A stretch of DNA of 64,000 nucleotides from CAWFGW01 sp963815495 (GTDB taxonomy: Bacteria; Bacteroidota; Bacteroidia; Cytophagales; JAAEPT01), in contig CAWFGW010000028.1 of the NCBI GenBank assembly GCA_963815495.1, positions 62,001 to 126,000 of the forward strand. The letters run 5' to 3'. Under the pieces are notes generated by a model. That model searched no databases. It was not told the DNA's origin and was given only the letters and a program-made list of their open reading frames with translations. Positions 45,602-54,804 of this stretch are shown here, piece after piece. The translations under genes and the position numbers were made by a program. Numbering within the stretch: the first letter of the stretch is position 1; the number at the start of each line of letters is the position of its first letter.

Positions 45602-45642
45602 TACAAGTAGCCCTATCGGTTAAAATAAACTGTTTGTGTGGT

Positions 45643-48600
45643 TCACTTTACATGAGGTAGGTAAATGTCAAACGTAACGCCTATATCTAATTCACTTGTT
45701 ACTTCAATTTCTCCTTCGTGACTATCGACAATTTTTTTCACTATAGCTAAGCCGATACCTGTTCCTGGGTAATTTTCATTATTGTGGAGGCGTTTAAATA
45801 CCTCAAAAATTTTGTCACTAAATTCTGGTTCAAACCCAATACCATTATCCGAATACGTAATATGACAATACCATTGTTTTGGTTTAAGCTTTTGTAAGTT
45901 ACAATTCTCACCTTTTATAACTTCACTGCTGATTTGAATTTTGGGAGTTCGTTTTTTACTTTGGAACTTTAACGAGTTACTAATTAGGTTACTGAATAAC
46001 TGATTAAATTGAAAAGGGATAACGTTAGCTTTTGAAAGTTGCGTCTCAATAATAGCACCTGAGTCTATGATTTTTTGACTAAAATCTTCCTGTACATCAG
46101 CAATGATTTGATTTAAATCAGTAATTTCAAACTCCTCTTTTTTTGCTGCTGTTCTGGAATAGGTTAATAAATCTTGAATTAGTGACTGCATTCTTTTAGC
46201 CGATTTGTGCATGCGCTGAAACAAATCTCTGCCAGTTTCAGATAAATTTTCAGACTCTTTTTCAGAAATACGAGAGGCCAAAAACTGAATTTTCCGAAGT
46301 GGTTCCTGTAAGTCGTGGCTTGAAATGTAAGCGAATGATTCTAATTCTTTATTTATTTTCAACAATGTCTGATTATTACTTTCAAGTTTTAAATTCGCAT
46401 TTCTCAAATCTTTCGTGCGCTTCAAAACCTCATTTTCCAACATGTTGTTGTATTCTTTATGGGTTTGTATTTCTGTATTGGTTCCTACCCACAACTTAAC
46501 TTTTTGATTCTCATCTTTAAAAGCAACTCCGCGGCTTAAATGCCAAATGTAGTTACCGTCCTTATCCATAAAGCGATGTTCCAACTCAAAATCCTCGCCT
46601 GTATCAATAGAATGTTGCCACAGCCGTTTATTTTCTTCCCAATCATCTGGATGAACCGTTTTTTTCCAGCCCCAGTCTTTTAGGTCTTTAAAGGAAAGCC
46701 CTGTATATTCTAACCATGATTTATTGAAATAATTGACGTTTCCATTAGCATCAGCTGTCCACACCTTTTGCGGCATGTTATCAGCGATAAACTCCATGTG
46801 GATGCGAGCAACTTTATCATATTCTGCTAATCGCAGTTCAGTAATATCATCTATAGTTAATAAGATTAATTTATCATCCGAGTTTTCTCTAATGAGCTCC
46901 CGGGCATTTAGTAGCATAATTCTTTCGCCTATGTTTACAAAGTTGTGATTGACTTCGTAATCATTAAGCTTAGATTTTTCAGGTAATATTTTTTCCAGCC
47001 CCTCTTTTAGTGTGGCAATATTCCATTGATGATTACCCAACTCATAAATTAACTTTCCCTCAGTTTCAGCTTCGTTACTTCTAAAAGTTTTATAATAAGC
47101 AGCATTTGCTGACTTCACGCGCAGTTGTTTATCTAAGACCAATAATGGGGTACGTGTGGTTTCTACTATTGCCTGAACGTACTTTTTTTCTTCTTTGAGT
47201 TGAGAGATAAGGTCACCCATCTCCTGATTCATTACTGTTAATTCTTCATTGGTACTTTGAAGTTCTTCCTTACCAGTTTCCAACTCTTCATTTAAACTTT
47301 GTAATTCTTCACTACTGCTTAAGAGTTCTTCGTTGGCACTTTGTAATTCTTCATTAATAGACTCTTGATCTTCGGTAATCCTTCGCATATCCTCACGTGC
47401 TTGTTCAAGTTCTTTTTCAAGATTGATGATGCGAAGGTCTTTGTCATCCAATTTAGTTTTGGGAGATTTTTTTGATTTTTCTTTGGATGAAGTTAAGCTG
47501 GAAGGAGTGTTTTTATGGAATAGAACTAGGTAATGAGGGTCTATTGTATTGGTTAACGGAATAGCTTCGATTGTTATTAACGACATTTCGCCATTAATTT
47601 CGAATGAAATATTTTCTTTCGAGACACTATTTGATTCGTTTTTTGCTTTATGGAGTAGGTTTCTAAGTTCGAAGGATAGACCTCCTTTGGCTAGTTTTAA
47701 AATGTTTAAACTAGGTTTTCCTGGTGAAAGTTCTAGATAATTACCAGTGTAACTTCGAAAGTGTACTATATCCCACGCTTCATTCACTACAACACCTGGG
47801 GAACTGTATTTACTTAAAACTATATCATCCGTAGTTTTTTGGTAATCAATTCGATTAGTTTCATTCATGGGAATTGGGGTAGTTGGTTTGGTGTTGTGCT
47901 GTTCAGAGTATTGACTCTCAATATGCAATGTTTTTCCAGAAACATCTTTGCGAACGTATAATTTTTCTGTCTTCATAAAATTTGAAAACAAATCGGGCAC
48001 GCTACTGATCGTTTCGGACTTACCAAGTAGCATATACCCGTTCGGGTTTAGAGAATAGTGGAAGCCCGTAAGTGCTTTTTTTTGTAGATAAGCTTCCATA
48101 TAAATCAATACATTGCGACAACTTAAAAAGTCAATTCTACTGAAGGGTGGATCTACTAAGAAATTGTGAGCAGAAAATACACAGGTGTTTCGAATATTTC
48201 TGTTAATCTGATAACCCGTAGTAGTCTTTTTAAAAAACTCTTTTAAACGTTTACTACTGATGTTCTCAATTTCATTTTTTGTATAAAACCCACTTCTGGC
48301 TTTAGCAATGGCTGGTTCACTAATGTCAGTTGCAAAGAGTTGTATTTTTATGTTTTTGTCTTTTATAATTTCTGTAAGACAAATAGCTACCGAATAGGCC
48401 TCTTGCCCCGTACTACAGCCAGCTATCCATATTCGAATTACTTCACCTTCTGCTTTGTTATTTATTATTTTAGGAAAAATAGTTTTGCATAAATAATTGA
48501 AGCTAGAAGGGTCGCGAAAGAATGAGGTTACCGGAATTAATAAATCTTGATAAAGAAGGCTAACTTCTTCTTTATGGTTTCTTAAATATTGAAGGTAAAG

Positions 48601-49392
48601 GGAAAGGTCACTTAATTTATTCAAATCCATTCTTCGAAGGATTCTTCTGCGAATAGTCGTTTGCTTATAATAAGTAAAGTCTATGCCTTTTCTAAGGCGT
48701 AAAAAAGTGATTATTTGTTTAAAGATATGCGCTTCTTGTACGTTAGGATGTTCATTTAAACCTTTAGAATAATCTTCATTATTTACTACTTCAAAAATTT
48801 TCTGAGCTATTTTTTCTGGAGGATAGATGTAGTCCACAACGCCTTCTTGAATCGCATTTTTTGGCATGTTATCATACGCTGCTGTAGTTTCATCTTGGGC
48901 AAAAGTGAGTCCACCATTTTCTTTAATAGCTCTTAACCCTGCTGTTCCATCGGTACCTGTACCTGATAATATCACCCCAATAGCAGTCTTCTGATAATTA
49001 TTAGCTAACGAAATAAAAAAATCATTAATAAGCGTATTAAGCCTATCAGAATTTTTTCTAGGAGAGAGGTGTAAGGTGTGATTTTTTACTAAAAGTAGTT
49101 TGTTGTTAGGGATGACATAGATATGGTTTGGTTCTATTGTTATGTTATCCGTAATTTCTATAACTGGTATGTTGGTAGCCTTTTGAAGTAATTCTGACAA
49201 GATACTCTTGGGGCTAGCCTTCAGGTGTTGCATTACCACATAAGCTACCCCTGAATTTGCTGGTATAGCGTTAAAGAATTTTTTAAAAGCATCTAAACCA
49301 CCAGCTGATGCTCCTACGCCAACGACAGGATATGTAATTGAATTTATATTAGCGGAGTTATTAGCCTCGTAAATAATTTCATCAGAACTCAT
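45643..49392 (-). CDS. CheB-CheR-PAS hybrid sensor histidine kinase
   Basis: A 1249-residue soluble multidomain protein. CheB methylesterase-like (about 20-205): GVGASAGGLDAF, MQHL and SGTGTDG supply the Ser-His-Asp triad. CheR methyltransferase-like (about 210-480): RRRILRRM, IWIAGCSTGQEAYSVAI and CRNVLIYM. A coiled coil of near-identical EELQS/NEEL heptads (about 660-730) follows, then two PAS domains (second: VWTADANGNVNYFNKSW, HPDDW), HisKA with YISSHDLQEPLRKI, and HATPase_c with NLISNSLKF and GTGIGLAIVKKI. A DHp of this HWE-free bacteriophytochrome type probably phosphorylates the adjacent response regulator (0-bp spacing). The lack of chemoreceptors nearby argues against classical chemotaxis. 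Confidence 0.93.
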   Translation of the reverse strand: MSSDEIIYEANNSANINSITYPVVGVGASAGGLDAFKKFFNAIPANSGVAYVVMQHLKASPKSILSELLQKATNIPVIEITDNITIEPNHIYVIPNNKLLLVKNHTLHLSPRKNSDRLNTLINDFFISLANNYQKTAIGVILSGTGTDGTAGLRAIKENGGLTFAQDETTAAYDNMPKNAIQEGVVDYIYPPEKIAQKIFEVVNNEDYSKGLNEHPNVQEAHIFKQIITFLRLRKGIDFTYYKQTTIRRRILRRMDLNKLSDLSLYLQYLRNHKEEVSLLYQDLLIPVTSFFRDPSSFNYLCKTIFPKIINNKAEGEVIRIWIAGCSTGQEAYSVAICLTEIIKDKNIKIQLFATDISEPAIAKARSGFYTKNEIENISSKRLKEFFKKTTTGYQINRNIRNTCVFSAHNFLVDPPFSRIDFLSCRNVLIYMEAYLQKKALTGFHYSLNPNGYMLLGKSETISSVPDLFSNFMKTEKLYVRKDVSGKTLHIESQYSEQHNTKPTTPIPMNETNRIDYQKTTDDIVLSKYSSPGVVVNEAWDIVHFRSYTGNYLELSPGKPSLNILKLAKGGLSFELRNLLHKAKNESNSVSKENISFEINGEMSLITIEAIPLTNTIDPHYLVLFHKNTPSSLTSSKEKSKKSPKTKLDDKDLRIINLEKELEQAREDMRRITEDQESINEELQSANEELLSSSEELQSLNEELETGKEELQSTNEELTVMNQEMGDLISQLKEEKKYVQAIVETTRTPLLVLDKQLRVKSANAAYYKTFRSNEAETEGKLIYELGNHQWNIATLKEGLEKILPEKSKLNDYEVNHNFVNIGERIMLLNARELIRENSDDKLILLTIDDITELRLAEYDKVARIHMEFIADNMPQKVWTADANGNVNYFNKSWLEYTGLSFKDLKDWGWKKTVHPDDWEENKRLWQHSIDTGEDFELEHRFMDKDGNYIWHLSRGVAFKDENQKVKLWVGTNTEIQTHKEYNNMLENEVLKRTKDLRNANLKLESNNQTLLKINKELESFAYISSHDLQEPLRKIQFLASRISEKESENLSETGRDLFQRMHKSAKRMQSLIQDLLTYSRTAAKKEEFEITDLNQIIADVQEDFSQKIIDSGAIIETQLSKANVIPFQFNQLFSNLISNSLKFQSKKRTPKIQISSEVIKGENCNLQKLKPKQWYCHITYSDNGIGFEPEFSDKIFEVFKRLHNNENYPGTGIGLAIVKKIVDSHEGEIEVTSELDIGVTFDIYLPHVK

Positions 49393-49845
49393 TTATAAGT
49401 GATTAGGTAAGTCATTTAGTATAAAAAAATTGTCCTTTTTTTCCAATGAGTTAGCTAATATAATCGCTTGGTGTATCAAGTGTTTTAATTCGTGAAATTC
49501 GGAAGGTTTGCGAATAAAGAAATCAGCACCGTTATTTAAAAATAATTTTGGGGTTTCTTGATCTAAACAAGTGGAAATAATGATTATCGGTACTTGTTTT
49601 AATTTTTGATTCTTTTTTATCTCTATTAAACACTCCAGCCCACTTTTTCTTGGCATATTGATGTCAAGAAAAATAGCATCAGGAAGATTTTCTTTTTCAT
49701 CACTGAGGTATTGCATTAAATCCATCCCATCATTTACGGTGAATAACGAGGTAGCTAATGGCAGCTCCTCTAACACTTCATTAAAAAAAATGCAGTCATC
49801 TAAATCATCATCTGCGAGCACTAGCTTTGTTTTTGCGTCTCCCAT
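49393..49845 (-). CDS. single-domain response regulator
   Basis: A receiver domain without output domain (150 residues): acidic pocket LADDDLDD, phospho-acceptor Asp in AIFLDINMPRKSG (about residue 60), Thr/Ser switch in IIISTC, and the conserved Lys in FFIRKPSE. The C-terminal ~20 residues are an uncharacterised tail. Its stop codon abuts the hybrid kinase start, so it is the upstream gene of a two-gene operon and the natural partner of that kinase. Upstream 280 bp is AT-rich with no gene. Confidence 0.93.
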   Translation of the reverse strand: MGDAKTKLVLADDDLDDCIFFNEVLEELPLATSLFTVNDGMDLMQYLSDEKENLPDAIFLDINMPRKSGLECLIEIKKNQKLKQVPIIIISTCLDQETPKLFLNNGADFFIRKPSEFHELKHLIHQAIILANSLEKKDNFFILNDLPNHL

Positions 49846-50133
49846 ATACCTATCATTAAATTTATAATAACTGTATAAATAAATAATTAATCAAAGTTCC
49901 AACTTGGGGGAGTAACAAATTGATTGTTATGTATAATTTTTTTGAGCATAAGGAATGCTCTAAGCAAATTTATTCCATAAATAATTACTTTCAAGTTAAA
50001 GCTAAAAAATAAAATTTCATAAGTGAGTAATAGTTTTTCTTTGTTTGTTTTTAGGCTTTATTTACTACTTTAATATAAATTGGTAATCAAAATTCAATTG
50101 TAAAGAAGCCCTTAAAGAAAAAAATCTTTGGTT

Positions 50134-50502
50134 ATGAGAAAAATCACATATTTGATATTCATTGTGACACTTTTTATTTCTTCGTGTCATGTAGATAATA
50201 GTGAAGAGGTAGAGCCACAAACAACCGATTTACAAATTACGGTAGTCAATGAATTAGGGCAACGAATAAATGCAGCAAACGTTACTTTGTACCAGTTAAA
50301 GACAGATTATATTAATAACATAAATGCAGTTGACTTTGGAACAACGGATAGTAAAGGCGTAGTTACATTTAAAAATTTACGCACGATTAACTATTATTTT
50401 TATATAGAAAAAGAGCCCGCTACTAATGAGTTCACAGAACAAAAAACAATCGCTCCACTCACTAGCAACATGTTGAATACAGTGACAGTTTTAATTGAAT
50501 AA
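50134..50502 (+). CDS. small lipoprotein with Ig/carboxypeptidase-regulatory-like domain
   Basis: The 122-residue protein has a lipoprotein signal (KITYLIFIVTLFISSC, lipobox ISSC). A seven-strand beta domain follows: LQITVVNELGQRINAANVTL, then TDSKGVVTFKNLRTINYYFY, the pattern of CarboxypepD_reg/Cna-B-like domains. The ATG at 50134 is preferred to an in-frame TTG 6 bp earlier. The gene stands alone. The stop is followed by AAGGCTC...GAGCCTT (50503-50544), a weak hairpin without a T-tract. Function unknown; probably on the outer surface or in the periplasm. Confidence 0.7.
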   Translation: MRKITYLIFIVTLFISSCHVDNSEEVEPQTTDLQITVVNELGQRINAANVTLYQLKTDYINNINAVDFGTTDSKGVVTFKNLRTINYYFYIEKEPATNEFTEQKTIAPLTSNMLNTVTVLIE

Positions 50503-50554
50503 AAGGCTCCTATGGATGATTATCTATTGGTAAAATTGAGCCTTAACCAAGCTT

Positions 50555-52114
50555 TTACCAGGAAGTAGGTCTGTAATCTTTTAAGAACTTACCACACCAG
50601 TGCTTCCCTGTGTTAATACCATCAAATAAGGGATCCATTACCCGTGCTGCTCCATCTACAATATCCAGAGGTGGCTGAAAGTCATGCAGTTCTTGTTTAA
50701 GTTTCGCTAACTCTGCAGGGTCTTCATCCGTTACCCAGCCCGTATCCACTGCGTTGGTATAAATCCCGTATTTGGCTAAATCAGAAGAGGAGGTTAAGGT
50801 CATCATGTTAAGCGCTGCTTTCGCCATATTGGTATGTGGATGGCGAGCTTCTTTGTGAAATTGATGGAATTTACCTTCCATGGCCGACACATTAATGATG
50901 TGTTTCATTCCCGTGTTTTCCTTTTTCATAAGATTGACTAAACGGTTGCATAACACAAAAGGAGCAACAGAATTGACTAATTGCACTTCCAACATTTCAT
51001 TGGTGTGTACTTCACCCAATTTTAAACGCCAGCTATTGGTTTTTCTTAAATCAACTTGTTGAAGGTCAGCATCCAATTTGCCTTCTGGAAACACTTCTTT
51101 CGCAGATAAGGAATTGTCGATGCTATAAGGAATTTGTGACAATTTCGCGGAAGCACTCAGGCCAATACCCAGTTGTTTACCATGCCATGTTACAGGCAGG
51201 TTTTTGTTTTCTCCTTCACTAAGTCCCGTACTTAAAGAGCGCAATTCGTGCAAACATGCCAAATGGTCGGCTAACAGTTCTTGAGCGTAAGGAGTTAATT
51301 CCGAAGTGGCTCGCTCTTCATTTACCATTAAGTGTTTGTAAAATCCAGCAGGTCGCCTGACGGTTTGTGCTGCATTGTTGATTAACACATCCAGTCGGTC
51401 GTAGTTTTGTTCGATGAAGTTGCAAAAGATTTCAACACTAGGAATGTGTCTTAAATCTAAACCGTGAATTTTTAGACGGTGCCCCCAATCTTTAAAATCA
51501 GGTTCTTTCGCATAACGAATGGCTGCGTCTACAGGGAAGCGTGTGGTGGCGATAACCCTAGCACCTGCCCGAAGCATCATTAAGGTAATGTGATAGCCGA
51601 TTTTTAAGCGGGAGCCAGTTACCAAAGCTACTTGTCCTGATAAATCTGCTGTTTGGAAGCGTTTTGCATAGTTAAAGTCGCCACAAGACGGACACATCGT
51701 GTCATAAAAATGATGGAGTAAATTATATATTTCTTTGCAAACATAACAGTTTCGAGGCGATTCAAGTTGCTGAGCTTTTTCATTTTCTTCTCCTGTTAAA
51801 GCAATCATTTTAGGGGCTATAAAAACAGACGCGTCACGTGCACTGCGAATGCCCGTTGCATTACGTGCTTGAATGTCTTTTTCAATAACTTTTCGTTTGT
51901 TAACTTTTTTAGCACCTCTTTTGCGTTTGAGTAGTTCTTCTTTACTTGGTCGTGATAGCATTCCTGCAGCCATCAACAATTCTATGCGTTGGTCTTTAGG
52001 AATCTCAAATATTTGATTAGTATCAGCATTCAAGGTGTTTAAAATAAAAATACATTGCTGAATTTGTTCGTGATTTAATTTAGCTATTTCTTCTTGTTCG
52101 CCCTGTTTTTTCAT
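50555..52114 (-). CDS. atypical SDR oxidoreductase with N-terminal zinc ribbon
   Basis: This 519-residue protein is far longer than classical SDRs. Residues 1-150 include a basic helix (LLKRKRGAKKVNKRK) and a likely zinc site, Cys123-x2-Cys126 and Cys141-x2-Cys144. The Rossmann domain follows with VALVTGSRLKIGYHI (166-180), NNAAQTVRRP and NVSAMEGKF. The canonical Tyr of YxxxK is missing: the segment reads HPHTNMAKAALNM, with Thr at the Tyr position and Lys retained. A long insert (about 290-370) precedes that site. Catalysis may use another residue, or the protein may have lost redox activity. Monocistronic; substrate unknown. Confidence 0.8.
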   Translation of the reverse strand: MKKQGEQEEIAKLNHEQIQQCIFILNTLNADTNQIFEIPKDQRIELLMAAGMLSRPSKEELLKRKRGAKKVNKRKVIEKDIQARNATGIRSARDASVFIAPKMIALTGEENEKAQQLESPRNCYVCKEIYNLLHHFYDTMCPSCGDFNYAKRFQTADLSGQVALVTGSRLKIGYHITLMMLRAGARVIATTRFPVDAAIRYAKEPDFKDWGHRLKIHGLDLRHIPSVEIFCNFIEQNYDRLDVLINNAAQTVRRPAGFYKHLMVNEERATSELTPYAQELLADHLACLHELRSLSTGLSEGENKNLPVTWHGKQLGIGLSASAKLSQIPYSIDNSLSAKEVFPEGKLDADLQQVDLRKTNSWRLKLGEVHTNEMLEVQLVNSVAPFVLCNRLVNLMKKENTGMKHIINVSAMEGKFHQFHKEARHPHTNMAKAALNMMTLTSSSDLAKYGIYTNAVDTGWVTDEDPAELAKLKQELHDFQPPLDIVDGAARVMDPLFDGINTGKHWCGKFLKDYRPTSW

Positions 52115-52213
52115 GTGGTCTGTGCTTGTCTCCGTAAAAGTAGCTATTAAAAGTAGTAATGGAGCTTAACGAATGTTTTTAAGCTCTACTTCCTTATTTT
52201 TTGGTAGCCCAGT

Positions 52214-52244
52214 CAAAAAAAATACCCACTAATGAATTAGTGGG
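52214..52244 (-). terminator. Rho-independent terminator of the TrpF-like/OmpA operon
   Basis: A 9-bp perfect stem CCCACTAAT/ATTAGTGGG with a 2-nt minimal loop (52225-52244) is followed on the minus strand by TATTTTTTTT. It lies 32 bp beyond the ompA-like stop codon. Confidence 0.85.
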
Positions 52245-52275
52245 CATATCGTTCGTAACTAAGTTGATTAAAAGA

Positions 52276-52989
52276 CTACTCGTTTTTCAAAATTTTAAAC
52301 TCTACACGTCTATTTTTTCTTCGGCCCTCTTCGGTGCTGTTAGTGGCGATAGGTTTTGAGCCACCATATCCTTCTCCTTTAATATGTTTTTTGTCAACCC
52401 CTTTTTCAATTAACACATGTTTTACTTCATTTACACGATCTTCTGAAAGTTTAAGACTGCTTTTTGTTCCCCCAGTGTTATCAGTATGTCCAGAAATTTC
52501 GATGACCATTTCTGGGTTAGATTTCATTAGCATTACCAATAAGTCAATTTGGTCGTAGGACTCAGGTACCAAGTGGCTCTTGCCTGTTTCAAACTGAATT
52601 TTATCTAAAGTAATTAATTGTCCAACAGTGATTTTTTCCATTAAAAACTCTTTAAACACTGTATCGCCTGCTTGGTAGTCATTTTCTGAAAAGTCAATTA
52701 CTTCGTTAAATGGCATGTAATACATTTCCTGAAGTTTAATTCTGACTTTTCCAGTAGCAACTAAATTTAACTGAAATTGACCTTTTGAGTCAGTTTTTCC
52801 TTTTCCATGAAAACTATCTCCTTTAGATTCAGATTTAATCTCCATGTCTACAGACATTGGTTTTAAGGTGTTAGCATCTTTCACTTGTAAGATAAACAAC
52901 ACCTGATCGGTTGAATAGTGAGAATGTTCTTGAGAAAAGGTGAAAAATGCAGTTAATGCAAAGACGAGGGTAAGTAATGGTTTATTCAT
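52276..52989 (-). CDS. OmpA-family outer-membrane protein
   Basis: The 237-residue exported protein (signal LLTLVFALTAFFTFSQ) has an N-terminal beta domain of the CarboxypepD_reg type (MEIKSESKGDSFHGKGKT, GQFQLNLVATGKVRIKL). A C-terminal OmpA peptidoglycan-binding domain follows: KIQFETGKSHLVPESYDQID, EISGHTDNTG, LSEDRVNEVKHVL, GEGYGGSKPIATN and GRRKNRRVEF. It tethers the outer membrane to the cell wall. It overlaps the upstream TrpF-like gene by 8 bp and is followed by a strong terminator at 52214-52244. Confidence 0.92.
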   Translation of the reverse strand: MNKPLLTLVFALTAFFTFSQEHSHYSTDQVLFILQVKDANTLKPMSVDMEIKSESKGDSFHGKGKTDSKGQFQLNLVATGKVRIKLQEMYYMPFNEVIDFSENDYQAGDTVFKEFLMEKITVGQLITLDKIQFETGKSHLVPESYDQIDLLVMLMKSNPEMVIEISGHTDNTGGTKSSLKLSEDRVNEVKHVLIEKGVDKKHIKGEGYGGSKPIATNSTEEGRRKNRRVEFKILKNE

Positions 52990-53584
52990 AATCTTCTATT
53001 TCTAAGGCTTCAAGTATATCAGCTAATTCATCAAAGTTTTTATAACCTGGTCGTATTTCGGGGCTTCCTTTTAACGCGATGCCAGCAGGGTGCAGTGTTG
53101 ACAAAATGTGTTCCAAAGATTCAGCGTTCACCCCACTTTCTAATAAAATTGGGGCTCCATGAACTTGCAGATCAGGTAGTTTGTCATCACTGGATTCGAG
53201 TATAAAGTAGCTTACTTTATCTGAATATGCCTCCATGGTTTGGTTAAACGAAGCCGTATCAGTTGAAAGCTTAAGAATGAGTTTGTGGCTAATCTCAGCA
53301 GAAATCAACTCATCCACTAAGTTTGTTGCGTTAACTTGGATGAACGAGACCTCATACTTTTCCATTGTTTCAAGTATTTCTTCTAACGAAGAATTTTCAA
53401 ACTCTGCCACAAACTCAACGCCTTCTATCCAGCCAGTAATGGCTGTGAAGGTTTCAAGTGAAACATAGTTTGTACTTGATTTATCTAGATTAAAACCAAT
53501 TAATTCAACTCCCATTCCAGCACAGTAGCGCGCATCGCTCAGATTGGATATATCGCCTACTTTCACTAAAGTTTTCAATCCCAT
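52982..53584 (-). CDS. TrpF-like beta/alpha-barrel protein, probably non-catalytic
   Basis: The 200-residue protein looks like a diverged phosphoribosylanthranilate isomerase. The first strand reads KVGDISNLSDARYCAGMGVE where TrpF has KICGITxxEDA, and the end reads IALKGSPEIRPGYKNFDEL where TrpF has GVDVSSGVE. The catalytic Cys is Gly and the catalytic Asp is Lys/Gly, so isomerase activity is unlikely. No other trp genes lie nearby, and it overlaps an OmpA-like gene by 8 bp. It may be a phosphate-binding barrel with another role. The barrel assignment rests on pattern only. Confidence 0.7.
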   Translation of the reverse strand: MGLKTLVKVGDISNLSDARYCAGMGVELIGFNLDKSSTNYVSLETFTAITGWIEGVEFVAEFENSSLEEILETMEKYEVSFIQVNATNLVDELISAEISHKLILKLSTDTASFNQTMEAYSDKVSYFILESSDDKLPDLQVHGAPILLESGVNAESLEHILSTLHPAGIALKGSPEIRPGYKNFDELADILEALEIEDYE

Positions 53585-53666
53585 TTTTACTAAATAGTTA
53601 TCTAAATCAGTGTCAAGTTAATAAAACTGTATTCTTATGTGAATTTAAATCCAACTATTATTGTTG

Positions 53667-53674
53667 TATCTTTG
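53667..53674 (+). promoter_or_regulatory. candidate -7 element for mnmA
   Basis: TATCTTTG matches the Bacteroidota TAnnTTTG consensus and ends 17 bp before the mnmA ATG. The -33 region is AT-rich without a clear TTG. The next gene upstream is divergent, so a promoter is needed here. Confidence 0.5.
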
Positions 53675-53691
53675 GCAAAATTTTAAAATGA

Positions 53692-54804
53692 ATGAGTAAG
53701 CACGGAAGAGTTTTGGTGGCAATGAGCGGAGGGATAGATAGTTCCGTAGCAGCCGTCATGCTCCACGAACAAGGATACGAAGTAATAGGCATGACCATGA
53801 AAACATGGGATTATGCTTCAGCAGGGGGAAGTAAAAAAGAGACAGGTTGTTGTAGTTTAGACTCCATCAATGATGCTAGAGAAATAGCCGTTAACTTGGG
53901 TTTTCCTCACTATATATTGGATATCCGAAGTGAATTTGGTGATGCGGTAATTGATTATTTCACTGATGAATATATTGCAGGACGTACACCAAACCCTTGT
54001 GTGATGTGTAACACGCACATTAAATGGGACGCTTTACTTAAACGTGCTGACAAATTGGGTTGTGAATTTATAGCCACCGGCCATTACGCCAACATTCGTA
54101 ATGAAAATGATCGGTACATTATTTCAAAAGGGATAGACGAATCAAAAGATCAATCCTATGTGTTGTGGGGCGTTTCACAGCAGAGTTTAAGCAGAACAAT
54201 GCTGCCTTTAGGAAATTTGCATAAATCAGAAATTCGCGAAATGGCAACGGAACGTGGTTTTACTGCTTTGGTGAAAAAATCGGAGAGCTACGAAATTTGT
54301 TTTGTGCCCGATAATGACTACCGAAGCTTTTTAGAGCGTAGAGTCCCGGAGTTGCAAGAAGAAGTGAATGGGGGGGAGTTTGTGTTAGAAGACGGTACCG
54401 TTGTAGGTAAACACCGTGGGTATCCTTTTTACACCATTGGTCAACGCAAAGGGTTAGGCGTAGCTTTAGGTTATCCTGCTTATGTGTTGGATATTGATAA
54501 GAACACCAATCGGGTGGTTCTTGGTGTTGAAGAAGGTTTGTTAAAAGATGGTATGTATGTCAATAAGCTCAATTTTTTAAAATATCCTTCCTTAGGTGAT
54601 AGAAAAATTGAAACAATAACCAAGGTGCGGTCTAACGATGAGGGAACTCCAGCACTTATTGAACAAGTAGACACTGATATTATGAAAGTCGTTTTTCATG
54701 AGCCTGTGAAAGCGATTGCTCCTGGGCAAGCAGCTGTGTTTTATGAAGGAGACGATGTGATTGGAGGAGGGTGGATTAACCAAAGTTTTAAACAAAAGTC
54801 CTAG
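53692..54804 (+). CDS. mnmA: tRNA 2-thiouridine synthase
   Basis: MnmA transfers sulfur to U34 of tRNAs for Lys, Glu and Gln. The 370-residue protein has the PP-loop AMSGGIDSSVAAVML (residues 9-23), MTMKTWDY, the catalytic Cys in RTPNPCVMCNTHIKW, ATGHYAN, the second Cys in SYEICFVPDNDYRSFL, and the C-terminal AIAPGQAAVFYEGD. The ATG at 53692 follows a good -7 element. The TAG stop overlaps the GTG start of the next gene (TAGTG), so the three genes to 56991 form an operon. Confidence 0.96.
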   Translation: MSKHGRVLVAMSGGIDSSVAAVMLHEQGYEVIGMTMKTWDYASAGGSKKETGCCSLDSINDAREIAVNLGFPHYILDIRSEFGDAVIDYFTDEYIAGRTPNPCVMCNTHIKWDALLKRADKLGCEFIATGHYANIRNENDRYIISKGIDESKDQSYVLWGVSQQSLSRTMLPLGNLHKSEIREMATERGFTALVKKSESYEICFVPDNDYRSFLERRVPELQEEVNGGEFVLEDGTVVGKHRGYPFYTIGQRKGLGVALGYPAYVLDIDKNTNRVVLGVEEGLLKDGMYVNKLNFLKYPSLGDRKIETITKVRSNDEGTPALIEQVDTDIMKVVFHEPVKAIAPGQAAVFYEGDDVIGGGWINQSFKQKS

